Part shown: piece by piece, positions 48,879-59,094 of the stretch
How the letters are laid out: every line of letters begins with the position of its first letter
How positions within the stretch are numbered: the stretch's first letter is position 1
Source of the DNA: Microbacterium sp. Marseille-Q6648
Lineage (GTDB): Bacteria > Actinomycetota > Actinomycetes > Actinomycetales > Microbacteriaceae
Length of the DNA stretch: 64,000 bases
Assembly: GCF_943181415.1 (NCBI RefSeq)
Contig: NZ_CALPBZ010000001.1
Coordinates: 558,001-622,000, forward strand
Direction: 5' to 3'
The notes under the pieces: generated by a model
The model's database searches: none
The model's input: only the letters and a program-made list of their open reading frames with translations
Told to the model about the DNA's origin: nothing
Position numbers and translations under genes: made by a program

Positions 48879-49187
48879 TTACTTGATGCCGGTGACCTTG
48901 ACGCGCGTGAGGTCCTGACGGTGCCCCTGGCGCTTCTTGTAACCGGTCTTGTTCTTGAACTTCTGGATCACGATCTTCGGGCCGCGCTCCTCGCCGAGGA
49001 CCTCGGCGGTGACGGTCACCTTGGCGAGCTTGTCGGCGTCGGTCGTGACGGCGTCGCCGTCGACGAGCAGGACGGCGGGCAGCTCGATGTTGTCGCCGAT
49101 CTTGGCGGCCTGGCGATCCAGGACGACGATCGTGCCGACCTCGACCTTCTCCTGACGGCCGCCGGCGCGCACTACTGCGTAAACCAC
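48879..49187 (-). CDS. rplU: Ribosomal protein bL21
   Basis: 102 aa from GTG 49187, preceded by AGGTG; the product then starts [18 protein letters not shown]. End: [28 protein letters not shown]. First gene of the rplU-rpmA-obgE-proBA block; its promoter should lie in 49,188-49,280 (TAAAGT-like hexamer near 49,275). Confidence 0.96.
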   Translation of the reverse strand: MVYAVVRAGGRQEKVEVGTIVVLDRQAAKIGDNIELPAVLLVDGDAVTTDADKLAKVTVTAEVLGEERGPKIVIQKFKNKTGYKKRQGHRQDLTRVKVTGIK

Positions 49188-49344
49188 TTCACACCTGTTT
49201 TTCTTCTGGGAGCGCACGCGCTCGGATGTCAGACAAAGACGCGGTGCGGATTTCTCGACGCACCAAAGGGATACTTTACCGGATGCCGCGACCACAGGCA
49301 AAAGCCGCGGGCCGCGTGTCCGGCCCTGCCCTTAGGATCGGCCC

Positions 49345-49611
49345 GTGGCGATTCTGATCGACGACCCTCGCTGGCCCGCGCACGGCCGATTGTGGGCTCA
49401 CCTGGTCAGCGATTCCGACCTCGGAGAACTGCACGCGTTCGCCGCGGCCCACGGCATTCCTCGCCGCGGCTTCGACCTCGACCACTACGACGTCCCCGAG
49501 GACGCGCACGCGCGTCTCGTCGCCGCGGGAGCGCAGCACGTCACCGGCCACGAGCTGGTCCGCCGGCTCATCGCCTCGGGGCTGCGGGTCCGCGCGCGGG
49601 ACCGCCGCTGA
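49345..49611 (+). CDS. DUF4031 family protein
   Basis: 88 aa, GTG start. MAILIDDPRWPAHGRLWAHLVSD, ELHAFAAAHGIPRRGFDLDHYDVPED and GAQHVTGHELVRRL are the DUF4031 pattern. No known function. It stands alone, divergent from rplU and convergent with the ribonuclease gene. Confidence 0.85.
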   Translation: MAILIDDPRWPAHGRLWAHLVSDSDLGELHAFAAAHGIPRRGFDLDHYDVPEDAHARLVAAGAQHVTGHELVRRLIASGLRVRARDRR

Positions 49612-49635
49612 GCTCGCGCCCAGCGGCGGTGAGGA

Positions 49636-52218
49636 TCAGCCCTCGTCCGGCGTGTGGGCGACCGGAGTGCCCGTCAGCGCGGCCGTGGTCACGCGGCGTC
49701 GACCGCGTCCCTGGCCGGGCGCCTTCGGCTCGGGAAGCGCGTTGAGCACCGAGTCGAGCAGAAGGTCGGCCTCCGTCTTCGGAGCGCGCGAGCCGGCATC
49801 CTGTCGCTTCTTGCGCTTCTTCGGACGCTCGGCGCTCCGCGGCTCCTCGGCCGGCTCGGCCGCCGCCTCGGGTACGGGGGCGACCTCCGCCGCAGGAACC
49901 TCGTCGTGATGGTGGATCGTCGAGGCCGCGATCTGGGCGAGCGCGGACTTCACGCCCTCGGTGATCACGTGGGTGCCGCCGCCGTTTCCGTTGCCGTTGG
50001 ACGGCGCGGGGCTCCCGCCACCGCGGGGGCGACGACCAGAAGGCGCCGAACCGCCGCTGGAGCGGTGCTTGACCACGGGATCGTGGTGCACGATGACGCC
50101 GCGGCCGGCGCACACGTCGCAGGCCTCGCTGAAGGTCTCCAGCAGGCCCAGTCCCAGCTTCTTGCGTGTCATCTGCACGAGTCCGAGCGAGGTGACCTCG
50201 GCGACCTGGTGCTTGGTGCGGTCGCGGCTGAGGCACTCGACGAGACGCCGCAGGACGAGATCGCGATTGGACTCCAGGACCATGTCGATGAAGTCGACGA
50301 CGATGATGCCGCCGATGTCCCGCAGCCGCAGCTGACGGACGATCTCCTCGGCCGCCTCGAGGTTGTTCTTGGTGACGGTCTCTTCGAGGTTTCCGCCGGA
50401 ACCGACGAACTTGCCCGTGTTGACGTCGATGACCGTCATCGCCTCGGTCCGGTCGATGACCAGCGATCCGCCGGACGGCAGCCAGACCTTGCGGTCGAGG
50501 GCCTTCTCGATCTGCTCGGTGATGCGGAACTCGTCGAACGGATCGTGGTCGCCCTCGTAGGCCTGGACACGCTCGAGAAGATCCGGCGCGACGGACTCGA
50601 GGTACTTCGAGATCGTGTGGTGCGCGTCCTCGCCCTGGATGAGCATCCTCGTGAAGTCCTCGTTGAAGACATCACGCACGATCTTCACGAGAAGATCCGG
50701 CTCGGAGTGCAGGAGCGCAGGTGCCTGGATGCTCTCGACCTGAGTGCCGATGTGCTCCCACTGGGTGGTGAGGCGCTGGACGTCGCGCGTCAGCTGCTCC
50801 TCGGTCGCGCCCTCGGCCGCCGTGCGGACGATGACGCCGCTGGACTCCGGGAGCACCTCCTTGAGGATCTTCTTCAGGCGTGCTCGTTCGGTGTCGGGAA
50901 GCTTGCGGGAGATGCCGTTCATGGCGCCTCCGGGCACGTAGACCAGGTACCGCCCGGGCAACGAGATCTGGCTCGTCAGGCGCGCGCCCTTGTGTCCGAC
51001 CGGATCCTTCGTCACCTGCACGAGCACCTTGTCGCCGCTCTTGAGGGCGAGCTCGATGCGTCGCGGCTGGTTGCCGGTCTCGACGGCGTCCCAGTCCACC
51101 TCGCCCGAGTACAGGACGGCGTTGCGTCCGCGTCCGATGTCGACGAACGCCGCCTCCATGCTGGGCAGGACGTTCTGCACGCGGCCGAGGTAGACGTTGC
51201 CGATCAGCGACGCGTCCTGGCTGCGGGCGACGTAGTGCTCGACGAGGACGTTGTCTTCGAGGACGGCGATCTGCACGCGGCCGTTCTTCGAGCGGACGAC
51301 CATCTCGCGGTCGACGGCCTCGCGGCGCGCGAGGAACTCGGCCTCGGTCACCACCGCCCGGCGACGCCCGGCCTCGCGGCCGTCGCGACGTCGCTGCTTC
51401 TTCGCCTCCAGGCGTGTCGAGCCCTTGATGCGCTGCGGCTCGGTGATCAGTTCGACGGCGCGCTTGCGCGGCTCGCGCTCAACGGCCTCGGGGGTCTCGT
51501 CGCCGCCGGATCCGCCGCGGCGGCGACCGCGTCGGCGGGAGCTCGACCCGCTCCCGGCCGCGCCGGACTGCGGCTCGTCGTCCTGCGCGCGATCCTGTCC
51601 GCGGTCCTGGCCCCGGTCCTGGCCCGGACGCGCGGGCAGCGGCGTGATCTCGGGGGCGTAGAACACGAGCTGCGTGGACACCGCCGACACGAACGTCTCG
51701 GGAAGCAGTCCCAAGCTCACCGCGGTGGGCGAGCCGGACTCAGGGGCGGGTTCCGCGTCCGTCGGCTCGGCGTGCGCGGGGATCGCCGTGGACGGCTCCG
51801 ATGCGGTCGCCTCAGTGGAAGCGGGCTCGGCAGGGGCCGGCTCAGCGGCAGCCGGCTCAGCAGCGGCCTGCTCAGCAGCGGCCTGCTCAGCGGCAGTCAG
51901 CTCGGCGGCGGCCTGCTCCGAGGGTGCGTCCGTCGAGCTCTCGTCGGAGGGTGCGTCCGTGAGGCTCGCCTCGGGCTCAGCGGTCTCGCCGTCTGCCGCG
52001 GCCGTTTCAGGAGCGGCGGGGGCGGCGTCCGTGTCGGCGACGCCCGGCTCCGTCCCGACGTCGGCGGCAACCGCCGGCGCCTCGCCAGCAGCGGCGATCA
52101 GGTCGGATCCCCCGCTCGTCGGGGATTCCCCGGGGGCCGCCGAAGCGGCATCCGTCATCGGTTCCGGCGTCGCCTCAGCGTCGTGGTTGTGGTCTCGGTC
52201 GGTTGTCTCATCGGCCAT
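49636..52218 (-). CDS. rne: Rne/Rng family ribonuclease (RNase E/G)
   Basis: About 860 aa from ATG 52218 (a GTG lies directly before it; the frame stays open to 52416 without a binding site). A long acidic Ala/Pro/Glu-rich N-terminal arm (about 1-230, with AEQAAAEQAAAEP repeats), then the S1 domain (GNVYLGRVQNVLPSMEAAFVDIGRGRNAVLYSGEV), the catalytic DNase-I-like site (MTVIDVNTGKFVG, VVDFIDMV), the zinc-link CDVCAGRG and a basic tail. The N-terminal arm is typical for actinobacterial RNase E. Confidence 0.94.
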   Translation of the reverse strand: MADETTDRDHNHDAEATPEPMTDAASAAPGESPTSGGSDLIAAAGEAPAVAADVGTEPGVADTDAAPAAPETAAADGETAEPEASLTDAPSDESSTDAPSEQAAAELTAAEQAAAEQAAAEPAAAEPAPAEPASTEATASEPSTAIPAHAEPTDAEPAPESGSPTAVSLGLLPETFVSAVSTQLVFYAPEITPLPARPGQDRGQDRGQDRAQDDEPQSGAAGSGSSSRRRGRRRGGSGGDETPEAVEREPRKRAVELITEPQRIKGSTRLEAKKQRRRDGREAGRRRAVVTEAEFLARREAVDREMVVRSKNGRVQIAVLEDNVLVEHYVARSQDASLIGNVYLGRVQNVLPSMEAAFVDIGRGRNAVLYSGEVDWDAVETGNQPRRIELALKSGDKVLVQVTKDPVGHKGARLTSQISLPGRYLVYVPGGAMNGISRKLPDTERARLKKILKEVLPESSGVIVRTAAEGATEEQLTRDVQRLTTQWEHIGTQVESIQAPALLHSEPDLLVKIVRDVFNEDFTRMLIQGEDAHHTISKYLESVAPDLLERVQAYEGDHDPFDEFRITEQIEKALDRKVWLPSGGSLVIDRTEAMTVIDVNTGKFVGSGGNLEETVTKNNLEAAEEIVRQLRLRDIGGIIVVDFIDMVLESNRDLVLRRLVECLSRDRTKHQVAEVTSLGLVQMTRKKLGLGLLETFSEACDVCAGRGVIVHHDPVVKHRSSGGSAPSGRRPRGGGSPAPSNGNGNGGGTHVITEGVKSALAQIAASTIHHHDEVPAAEVAPVPEAAAEPAEEPRSAERPKKRKKRQDAGSRAPKTEADLLLDSVLNALPEPKAPGQGRGRRRVTTAALTGTPVAHTPDEG

Positions 52219-52616
52219 CACTGGCTTACTCCTTGCGGGCGCACCGCGCGTCGCCCGGCGAAATCTCGTGCGGCGCCGCACCTGCGGTGCCGCGAACTCA
52301 CTCGGTGTGGAGGCGATCCCGGCGCGTGTCGCGGGGATGCTCCCTGCAAGGGCGGTCGTCGCCCTGAAGTCTTCGGTGATGCGGTGGCGGCGCGGCCGCG
52401 ACCGATCAGCCCCCATTATCGCACTATCCCGCCCGAATTGCGTGCCGACGCGTCCCCTCGCCCGTCCGGATCGCGTGATCGGGGCGAAAACACCCGCTCC
52501 GCCCGCACGCAGCCCGTCATCTCGGCGAGGTCACGTGATCCGGACGACACACACGGGCGGGAAGCCAGTCGGGAGTCGGCAGGAGGGGCACAGCACGCGA
52601 TGCCATAATCCGAGGC
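52219..52616. promoter_or_regulatory. Divergent control region of rne and the VKOR gene
   Basis: On the minus strand GATAAT (52420-52415) fits a -10 box and would give rne a leader of about 190 nt. On the plus strand CATAAT (52604-52609) lies 7 bp before the VKOR ATG, so that message would be leaderless. No reading frame in the region is convincing. Confidence 0.5.
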
Positions 52617-53219
52617 ATGCCGAACGCCCGCACGCACACCCGCCCCGCAGCGCTCGCCGTCTGGCTGATCATCGCGGGGGCCGTGGGCTGGTGGGCGGCG
52701 TTCTCGCTGACCATGGAGCGCTTCCACCTCCTGCAGGATCCGGACGCGATCGCGTCGTGCGACTTCAGCGTCCTCGTCCAGTGCACGAAGAACCTCGAGG
52801 CGTGGCAGGGCAGCGTGTTCGGCTTCCCCAACCCGGTGATCGGGCTGGCGGGGTGGGTGGCACCCATCGTGGTCGGGATGGCGATCCTCGCCGGCGCTCG
52901 ATTCGCCCGCTGGTTCTGGTGGCTGTTCGCCGCCGGGATGACGTTCGCCTTCGGCTTCGTGCTCTGGCTCATCAGCCAGAGCATCTACGTGCTGGGCACG
53001 CTCTGTCCGTGGTGCATGGTGACCTGGGCGGTGACGATTCCGACGTTCTACGCGGTCCTGCTGCACCTCGTGAGGTCGGGACTGGTCCCGGCGCCCGCGC
53101 CGATCCGGCGGGGCGCCGAGACGCTCATGGGGTGGATGCCGCTGCTGGCGGTCATCTCCTACGCGATCGTCGCCGTGCTCGCACAGCTGCAGCTGGACGT
53201 CCTGGGCTCGCTGTTCTGA
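52617..53219 (+). CDS. Vitamin K epoxide reductase family membrane protein
   Basis: 200 aa, five TM helices. Cys pair in ASCDFSVLVQCTKNLEAW and the redox site CPWC in LGTLCPWCMVTWAV, with a conserved Ser/Thr region before. VKOR proteins reoxidise extracytoplasmic thiol oxidases in actinobacteria. It is monocistronic by position. Confidence 0.9.
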   Translation: MPNARTHTRPAALAVWLIIAGAVGWWAAFSLTMERFHLLQDPDAIASCDFSVLVQCTKNLEAWQGSVFGFPNPVIGLAGWVAPIVVGMAILAGARFARWFWWLFAAGMTFAFGFVLWLISQSIYVLGTLCPWCMVTWAVTIPTFYAVLLHLVRSGLVPAPAPIRRGAETLMGWMPLLAVISYAIVAVLAQLQLDVLGSLF

Positions 53220-53237
53220 CCGACGACGGCCCGAAGA

Positions 53238-53654
53238 TCAGCCGAACCAGATCTGAAGCTCTCGGGCTGCGGATTCGGGGCTGTCGGAGCCGTGGACGAG
53301 ATTCTGCTGAACCTTCAGCCCCCAGTCCCTGCCGAGGTCGCCGCGGATCGTCCCGGGAGCGGCCGTGGTCGGGTCGGTCGTGCCGGCGAGAGAGCGGAAC
53401 CCCTCGATCACACGGTTGCCCGCGAGGCGGATCGCCACCGACGGGCCCGACATCATGAACTCCACCAGCGGCTCGTAGAACGGCTTGCCGGCGTGCTCGG
53501 CGTAATGCTGCTCCAGACGGGCGCGATCGGGTTCCACCAGGCGCAGGTCGACGAGCGAGTAGCCCTTCGCCTCGACGCGGGCGAGGATCGCCCCGGTCAG
53601 TCCTCGGGCGACCCCGTCGGGCTTGATGAGGACGAGGGTCTCTTCGGTGGCCAT
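53238..53654 (-). CDS. ndk: Nucleoside diphosphate kinase
   Basis: 138 aa from ATG 53654 (MATEETLVLIKPDGVARGL; longer open frames add no family sequence). The active-site His is in NLVHGSDSPESAARELQIWF. It is the last gene of the ileS-folC-DUF4233-ndk block, 1 bp from its upstream neighbour. Confidence 0.96.
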   Translation of the reverse strand: MATEETLVLIKPDGVARGLTGAILARVEAKGYSLVDLRLVEPDRARLEQHYAEHAGKPFYEPLVEFMMSGPSVAIRLAGNRVIEGFRSLAGTTDPTTAAPGTIRGDLGRDWGLKVQQNLVHGSDSPESAARELQIWFG

Positions 53655-53655
53655 G

Positions 53656-54057
53656 TCAGTCTCCGTTCGGCTGGTCTGCGGCGAGCCCGGCATTGCGCCG
53701 GTCGAGCGCGCCTCCCTTGATCGTCGCATACGCGTACATGCCCCCGAAAATGAGGGCGACCAGCAGCAGGGCCGGCACGAGCAGCCCGCCGAGGGCGACG
53801 ATCACCTGAAGCACCCAGCCGACGGCGATCCCCCACGGGTACCGCACCAGGCGGCCGGTGACGATCATCAGCGCCGCGAGCACCACTCCCCCGACGATGC
53901 CCCACCAGGGCTCGATGCCCTCGGGCAGGGCACGCAGGCCGTAGACGGTCATGCCGCCGAGGAAGACGATCACCGACTCGAAGGCCAGCACGATGGACGC
54001 CAGCGACTCCCGGGCTCCGCGACGGCGACGCGGGAGGCGTTCGGCCGGGGCGGTCAC
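53656..54057 (-). CDS. DUF4233 membrane protein
   Basis: 133 aa from GTG 54057, inside the folC stop (GTGA). Four TM helices (ASIVLAFESVIVFLGGMTVYGL; GIVGGVVLAALMIVTGRLV; GWVLQVIVALGGLLVPALLLVALIFGGMYAYA). It is always near folC and ndk in actinobacteria; function unknown. Confidence 0.85.
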   Translation of the reverse strand: MTAPAERLPRRRRGARESLASIVLAFESVIVFLGGMTVYGLRALPEGIEPWWGIVGGVVLAALMIVTGRLVRYPWGIAVGWVLQVIVALGGLLVPALLLVALIFGGMYAYATIKGGALDRRNAGLAADQPNGD

Positions 54058-55406
54058 GACGTCCACCCCGCCTTCCAGTCCTCGGATTCGGCGAGCGACA
54101 GGGCTTCGCCGGCCAGGACCACCGATCCGGCGATGACGACGGCCCGGCGATCGGATGCCGCAGCCCACGCGCGCGCCTCATCCGCGGCATCCGCAAGAGA
54201 GGTGTGCACGGTGACCCGGCCGCCGCGGGCCTCCACGAGGTCGGCGAGGAGTTCCGCGTCGGCCGCGCGGTCCGAGTCGGGCACGGTGGCGAACACGTGC
54301 GTCGCGACAGGGGCGAGGGCGTCCACGATCCCGGCTGCGTCCTTGTCTCCGAGGACCCCGAGCACCACGCCCCACTCGTCGAAGTCGAAGGATTCCCGCA
54401 GCGCGACGACGAGGGCGCGGGCACCGTGCGGATTGTGCGCGGCATCCACCAGGACGGTGGGGGCGGCGCCCACGAGCTGAAGCCGGCCGGGCGAGGTCGC
54501 CTGACCGAGCCCCTCTGCCAGCACGTCGCCGGCGATCGGACGCTGAGCACCCAGGAGCGACTCGACGGCGGCGATCGCCAGCGCCGCGTTGAAACCCTGG
54601 TGTCCGCCGTACACCGGCAGGTACTCGTCGGCGTACGAGCCCCCGAGTCCCTGCACGGTGATCAGCTGACCACCCACGGCGAGCCGCTGCTCCGCAAGCC
54701 GGAAATCCTCGCCCTCGAAGGCGATGGTGGCGCCGTGTCGCGCCGCCGCGTCCCTGAGCACCTGCGCGGCGGCGGCGTCCTGACGTGCCGAGACGACGGC
54801 TGCTCCGTCTTTGATGATGCCCGCCTTCACGCCGGCGATCTCGGTGATCGTGGATCCGAGCCGGTCGACGTGGTCGATGTCGATCGGCGCGAAGACGGCC
54901 ACATCGCCGTCCGCGGTGTTGGTGGAGTCCCACGCACCGCCCATGCCCACCTCGAGCACGAGAACGTCGATCGGAGCATCGGCGAACGCGACGAACGCCA
55001 GGACGGTGAGCAGCTCGAAGAAGGTGAGCGCGGCGTCCCCGGCGGCTGCCAGCTCCGCGTCGACCAGGTCGACGAACGGCGCGATCTCATCCCACGCGTC
55101 GGCGATCCCGGCATCCGAGATCGGCTCGCCGTCGATCATGACGCGTTCGGTGAACCGCTCCAGGTGGGGGCTGGTGAACAGCCCGGTGCGCAGACCGTGC
55201 GCCCGCACCAGGCTCTCGATGATGCGGCTGGTCGAGGTCTTGCCGTTGGTCCCCGTGACGTGGATGACGCGATACGTCCGCTGCGGGTCGTCGAGCAGCT
55301 CCAGCAGACGACGCGTGCGCTCCACGCGCGGCTGCACCCAGCGCTCCCCCTGGCGCTCGAGCAGGGCCTCGTACACGCGGTCGGCGCGCGCCCGATCGTC
55401 GCTCAT
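54054..55406 (-). CDS. folC: Dihydrofolate/folylpolyglutamate synthase
   Basis: 450 aa from ATG 55406, overlapping the ileS stop (ATGA). P-loop [40 protein letters not shown] and [10 protein letters not shown]; full length. It adds glutamate to dihydropteroate and folates. Confidence 0.95.
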   Translation of the reverse strand: MSDDRARADRVYEALLERQGERWVQPRVERTRRLLELLDDPQRTYRVIHVTGTNGKTSTSRIIESLVRAHGLRTGLFTSPHLERFTERVMIDGEPISDAGIADAWDEIAPFVDLVDAELAAAGDAALTFFELLTVLAFVAFADAPIDVLVLEVGMGGAWDSTNTADGDVAVFAPIDIDHVDRLGSTITEIAGVKAGIIKDGAAVVSARQDAAAAQVLRDAAARHGATIAFEGEDFRLAEQRLAVGGQLITVQGLGGSYADEYLPVYGGHQGFNAALAIAAVESLLGAQRPIAGDVLAEGLGQATSPGRLQLVGAAPTVLVDAAHNPHGARALVVALRESFDFDEWGVVLGVLGDKDAAGIVDALAPVATHVFATVPDSDRAADAELLADLVEARGGRVTVHTSLADAADEARAWAAASDRRAVVIAGSVVLAGEALSLAESEDWKAGWTS

Positions 55407-58400
55407 CGGGCAGCCTCCGTCGCGCGCTCGACGGTCACGGTGAAGGCGCCCTGGTTCGCGAACGCTCCGGCGGAGAAGGTCGCGGCGTGCCCCGGGGTGG
55501 CGTCCGGCCGCGCCCCGACGACGACGGCGTGCGTGGTGGCGAGCGTCTCGCCCGCCACGTCGGCGACGTCGAAGGCCGACGAGACCGCGGCCGCGTCGGC
55601 CTGGTCGTCGAAGCGCAGCTCCAGGCGGATGCGATCGCTGACGTCGAATCCGGCGGCCTTCCGGGTGTCCTGAACGGCTCGGATGACATCGCGTGCGAGA
55701 CCCTCGGCTTCGAGCTCGGACGTGGTGGCGGTGTCCAGCAGGACGAAGCCGCCGCCGGGCAGGAGCGCGAGCGCCTCCCCCTCGGGTCGGCCCGTCGTCT
55801 CGAGCACGAGGTCGTACTCGCCCGGTTCCAGCGGGATGCCGCCTGCGGTCACCACCCCGTCGGCCTCCGACCACTCGCCGCTCTTCGCAGCGCGGATCGC
55901 CACCTGCACCTGCTTGCCGAGCCGGGGACCCGCCGCGCGGGCGTTCACCGACAGCCGGTGGCTGATGCCGTACTGCGCCGCCGTGCCCGGCCCCTGGTCC
56001 ACCAGCTCCACCGCCTTGACGTTCAGCTCGTCGCGGAGGATGTCATCGAACTGGGCGAGGGATGCTGCTGCGGGCCGCACCACGGTGAGCCGCGCGAGGG
56101 GCAGACGAACCCGCTTGCCCTCTTTCTTGCGCAGCGCGTTGGCGACGCTGGAGACCTCGCGGACAGCATCCATCGCCGAACGGATGTCGTCGGCGGCAGG
56201 GAACGCGGCGGCGTCGGGCCAGTCGGCGAGGTGCACGCTGCGCCCGCCGGTCAACCCCTGCCACACCCGCTCCGAGACCAGCGGCAGCAGCGGAGCCGCC
56301 ACCCGCGTCAGCGTCTCGAGCACGGTGTAGAGCGTGTCGAACGCCTCGCGGCTGGCGGGGTCGTCCGACACCCCCACCCAGAACCGGTCGCGGGAACGGC
56401 GGATGAACCAGTTGGTCAGCGCCTCGGCGAAGTCGCGCAGCTTCGCCGCGGCCATCGTCGAATCCAGGCCCTCGAGGTCTTCGGCGACGCCGCGGACGAG
56501 ATCGCCCAGCAGCGCCAGGATGTACCGGTCGAGCACGTTCGTCGAGTCGGTGCGCCACGTCGCCGCATAGCCCGAACCGTCCGGCCCGCCCGCGGCGTTG
56601 GCGTACGTGGCGAAGAAGTACCACGCGTTCCACAGCGGGAGCATGAATTCGCGGACGCCCGCGCGGATCCCGTCCTCGGTGACGACAAGGTTGCCGCCGC
56701 GAAGGACCGACGACGACATGAGGAACCATCGCATCGCGTCGGATCCGTCGCGGTCGAACACTTCGCTCACATCGGGGTAGTTGCGCAGCGACTTCGACAT
56801 CTTCTGGCCGTCGCTGCCGAGGACGATGCCGTGGCAGGACACACCGGTGAACGCCGGCCGGTCGAACAGCGCCGTCGACAGGACGTGCATCACGTAGAAC
56901 CAGCCGCGCGTCTGGCCGATGTACTCCACGATGAAATCCGCCGGAGCGTGGGTGTCGAACCACTCGCGGTTCTCGAACGGATAGTGGACCTGTGCGTAGG
57001 GCATCGAGGCGGAGTCGAACCACACGTCGAGCACGTCCTCGATGCGGCGCATCGTGCTCGTGCCGGTCGGGTCGTCGGGGTTGGGGCGGGTGAGCCCGTC
57101 GATGAACGGGCGGTGCAGGTCGACCTGACCGGCCTCGTCGACGGGCAGACGTCCGAAGTCGCGCTCGAGCTCTTCGAGGGAGCCGTACACGTCCACTCGC
57201 GGGTACGCGGGGTCGTCGCTCTTCCACACCGGGATCGGCGACCCCCAGTAGCGGTTGCGGCTGATCGACCAGTCCCGCGCGCCCTCGAGCCACTTGCCGA
57301 ACTGTCCGTGCTTGACGTTGTCGGGAACCCAGGTGATCTGCTCGTTGTTCTCGAGCAGCCGGTCCTTGAGGTCGGTCACGCGCACGAACCAGCTCGAGAC
57401 CGCCTTGTAGATGAGCGGATTCCGGCAGCGCCAGCAGTGCGGATACGAGTGGTCGTAACTGGCCAGCCGCAGCAGCCGCCCGTTCTGCCGGAGCAGTCGG
57501 ATGAGCGGCGTGTTCGCGTCCATCCACAGCTGACCGGCGACGTCGGCGACCTGCGGGAGGAAGCGGCCGCCGTCGTCGAGACTCATGATGAGCGGGATGC
57601 CGGCCGCTTCGGTGATCCGCTGGTCGTCCTCGCCGTATGCGGGAGCCTGATGCACGATGCCCGTCCCGTCCGCCGTCGAGACATAGTCGTCGACGAGGAT
57701 CCGCCATGCGTCGCGCGTCCCCCAGACATCGGCATCCGCGTAGTAATCGAACAGGCGGTCGTACGACACGTCGGCCAGCTCCGACCCCAGGACCGTCTGC
57801 ACGACGGCCTCACGAGCCGCCTCGGCCGAGTCGTAGCCCAGATCCTTCGCGTAGCCGGCCAGGAGCTCCTCGGCCAGCAGGTACCGGTGCGCGTACGCTT
57901 CGGCCGGCTCGTCGGCGTGGCCGTCGGGGGCGTGGTGCACGTCGGCCGCGCCGGCGGGACCGCCGGGGACCACCACGTAGCGGATGTCGGGACCGACGGC
58001 CAGCGCGAGGTTGGTCGGCAGGGTCCAGGGCGTCGTCGTCCACGCCAGCGCCCGCACACCGGTCAGCCCGAGCGCCTCGGCCTTGAGCCCGACGAGCGGG
58101 AAGGTGACGGTGACGGACGGGTCCTGCCGCATCTTGTAGACGTCGTCGTCCATGCGCAGCTCGTGGCTCGACAGCGGCGTCTCGTCGCGCCAGCAATACG
58201 GCAGAACGCGATGACCCTCATAGGCCAGACCCTTGTCGTGCAGAGACTTGAAGGCCCACAGCACCGACTCCATGTACGTGGTGTCGAGGGTCTTGTACCC
58301 CCGTTCGAAGTCGACCCAGCGGGCCTGCCGGGTGACGTAGTCCTCCCACTCCCGGGTGTACTCCAACACCGACGCGCGGGCCTTCGCGTTGAAGGTGGCC

Positions 58401-58768
58401 ACGCCCATGCGCTCGATCTCGTCCTTCTCGGTGATCCCGAGCTGCTTCATCGCCTCGAGCTCGGCAGGGAGCCCGTGGGTGTCCCAGCCGAACACGCGGT
58501 CGACCTTCTTGCCGCGCATCGTCTGGAACCGGGGGAAGACGTCCTTCGCGTACCCGGTGAGCAGATGACCGTAATGGGGCAGGCCGTTGGCGAACGGCGG
58601 GCCGTCGTAGAAGACCCACTCGGGTGAGCCCTCGCGCTGGGCGATCGAGGCGCGGAAGGTGTCGTCGGCCTCCCAGAACGCCAGAGTGTCGCTCTCGATG
58701 GCGGGGAACCGGGGGCTCGGCACGACGGAGTCGGCCGCGGGGCCGAACGAGGACTTCGGGTAGGTCAT
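55403..58768 (-). CDS. ileS: Isoleucyl-tRNA synthetase, type-2-like
   Basis: 1121 aa from ATG 58768 (SD CTGGAG; longer open frame is the T-box leader). Class I motifs: GLPHYGH (HIGH-type) near residue 60 and [10 protein letters not shown] (KMSKS). The P-H-Y-G-H form and the absence of the E. coli C-terminal Cys-zinc knuckles match eukaryote-like IleRS2, as in mycobacteria. The editing CP1 domain is present. It is controlled by the T-box leader. Confidence 0.95.
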   Translation of the reverse strand: MTYPKSSFGPAADSVVPSPRFPAIESDTLAFWEADDTFRASIAQREGSPEWVFYDGPPFANGLPHYGHLLTGYAKDVFPRFQTMRGKKVDRVFGWDTHGLPAELEAMKQLGITEKDEIERMGVATFNAKARASVLEYTREWEDYVTRQARWVDFERGYKTLDTTYMESVLWAFKSLHDKGLAYEGHRVLPYCWRDETPLSSHELRMDDDVYKMRQDPSVTVTFPLVGLKAEALGLTGVRALAWTTTPWTLPTNLALAVGPDIRYVVVPGGPAGAADVHHAPDGHADEPAEAYAHRYLLAEELLAGYAKDLGYDSAEAAREAVVQTVLGSELADVSYDRLFDYYADADVWGTRDAWRILVDDYVSTADGTGIVHQAPAYGEDDQRITEAAGIPLIMSLDDGGRFLPQVADVAGQLWMDANTPLIRLLRQNGRLLRLASYDHSYPHCWRCRNPLIYKAVSSWFVRVTDLKDRLLENNEQITWVPDNVKHGQFGKWLEGARDWSISRNRYWGSPIPVWKSDDPAYPRVDVYGSLEELERDFGRLPVDEAGQVDLHRPFIDGLTRPNPDDPTGTSTMRRIEDVLDVWFDSASMPYAQVHYPFENREWFDTHAPADFIVEYIGQTRGWFYVMHVLSTALFDRPAFTGVSCHGIVLGSDGQKMSKSLRNYPDVSEVFDRDGSDAMRWFLMSSSVLRGGNLVVTEDGIRAGVREFMLPLWNAWYFFATYANAAGGPDGSGYAATWRTDSTNVLDRYILALLGDLVRGVAEDLEGLDSTMAAAKLRDFAEALTNWFIRRSRDRFWVGVSDDPASREAFDTLYTVLETLTRVAAPLLPLVSERVWQGLTGGRSVHLADWPDAAAFPAADDIRSAMDAVREVSSVANALRKKEGKRVRLPLARLTVVRPAAASLAQFDDILRDELNVKAVELVDQGPGTAAQYGISHRLSVNARAAGPRLGKQVQVAIRAAKSGEWSEADGVVTAGGIPLEPGEYDLVLETTGRPEGEALALLPGGGFVLLDTATTSELEAEGLARDVIRAVQDTRKAAGFDVSDRIRLELRFDDQADAAAVSSAFDVADVAGETLATTHAVVVGARPDATPGHAATFSAGAFANQGAFTVTVERATEAAR

Positions 58769-59001
58769 GTCACTCCAGCAGGTTGCGATGCTTCCTGCGA
58801 GGACGACTCTTCGAAGCCGCGGTACCACCCCGCATTGACCCTCCCGCACCCTGATGCCGCCGGCAGCGCCATCTCGAGAAGCAGGAGTGCCCTCTCTCAC
58901 TGCGGCTGTGACGGGCCTGCCCCGCTCGGTTCTAGTGGTCGAGGGTGTCGGCCCCGATGTTCTTCCGAGTGCTCCCCGGTGATGGCCGGATCGATGCGTG
59001 T
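58769..59001 (-). promoter_or_regulatory. Translational T-box riboswitch of ileS (specifier AUC)
   Basis: The conserved T-box sequence GGGGTGGTACCGCGG lies at 58831-58817 on the minus strand. Upstream, GAACATCGG carries AUC (58958-58956), an Ile codon, as probable specifier. Downstream, CTCGCAGG (58801-58794) can pair with CCTGCTGGAG (58782-58773), which contains the SD, so control is probably by hiding the ribosome binding site. Uncharged tRNA-Ile binding should free it. Confidence 0.88.
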
Positions 59002-59003
59002 GC

Positions 59004-59036
59004 GTCGATTCTAACGCCCCGGCGGATAGAATCGAC
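59004..59036. promoter_or_regulatory. Symmetric divergent promoter of ileS and valS
   Basis: GTCGATTCTA (59004-59013) and TAGAATCGAC (59027-59036) are perfect inverted copies 13 bp apart. Each strand thus offers TAGAAT as -10 and GTCGAT near -35, overlapping the other strand's elements. The implied starts (about 59,001 for ileS, about 59,039 for valS) fit the 230-nt T-box leader and a 56-nt valS leader. Confidence 0.7.
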
Positions 59037-59094
59037 CGTCACCCACACTCAGGCACGCTCACACAGTGCCGCACATATCGCGCGAGGAGAACCC

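Noticed and set aside
51841-51900. Short direct repeats (ctcagcagcggcctg)
   Set aside because: They encode the Ala/Glu low-complexity arm of RNase E and have no CRISPR spacing.
49654-52608. 984-aa plus-strand frame opposite rne
   Set aside because: Antisense of the ribonuclease gene; leucine/arginine-rich with no start context.
55487-58627. 1046-aa plus-strand frame opposite ileS
   Set aside because: Antisense shadow of ileS; composition is Val/Gly/Arg/His-rich and has no recognisable domain.
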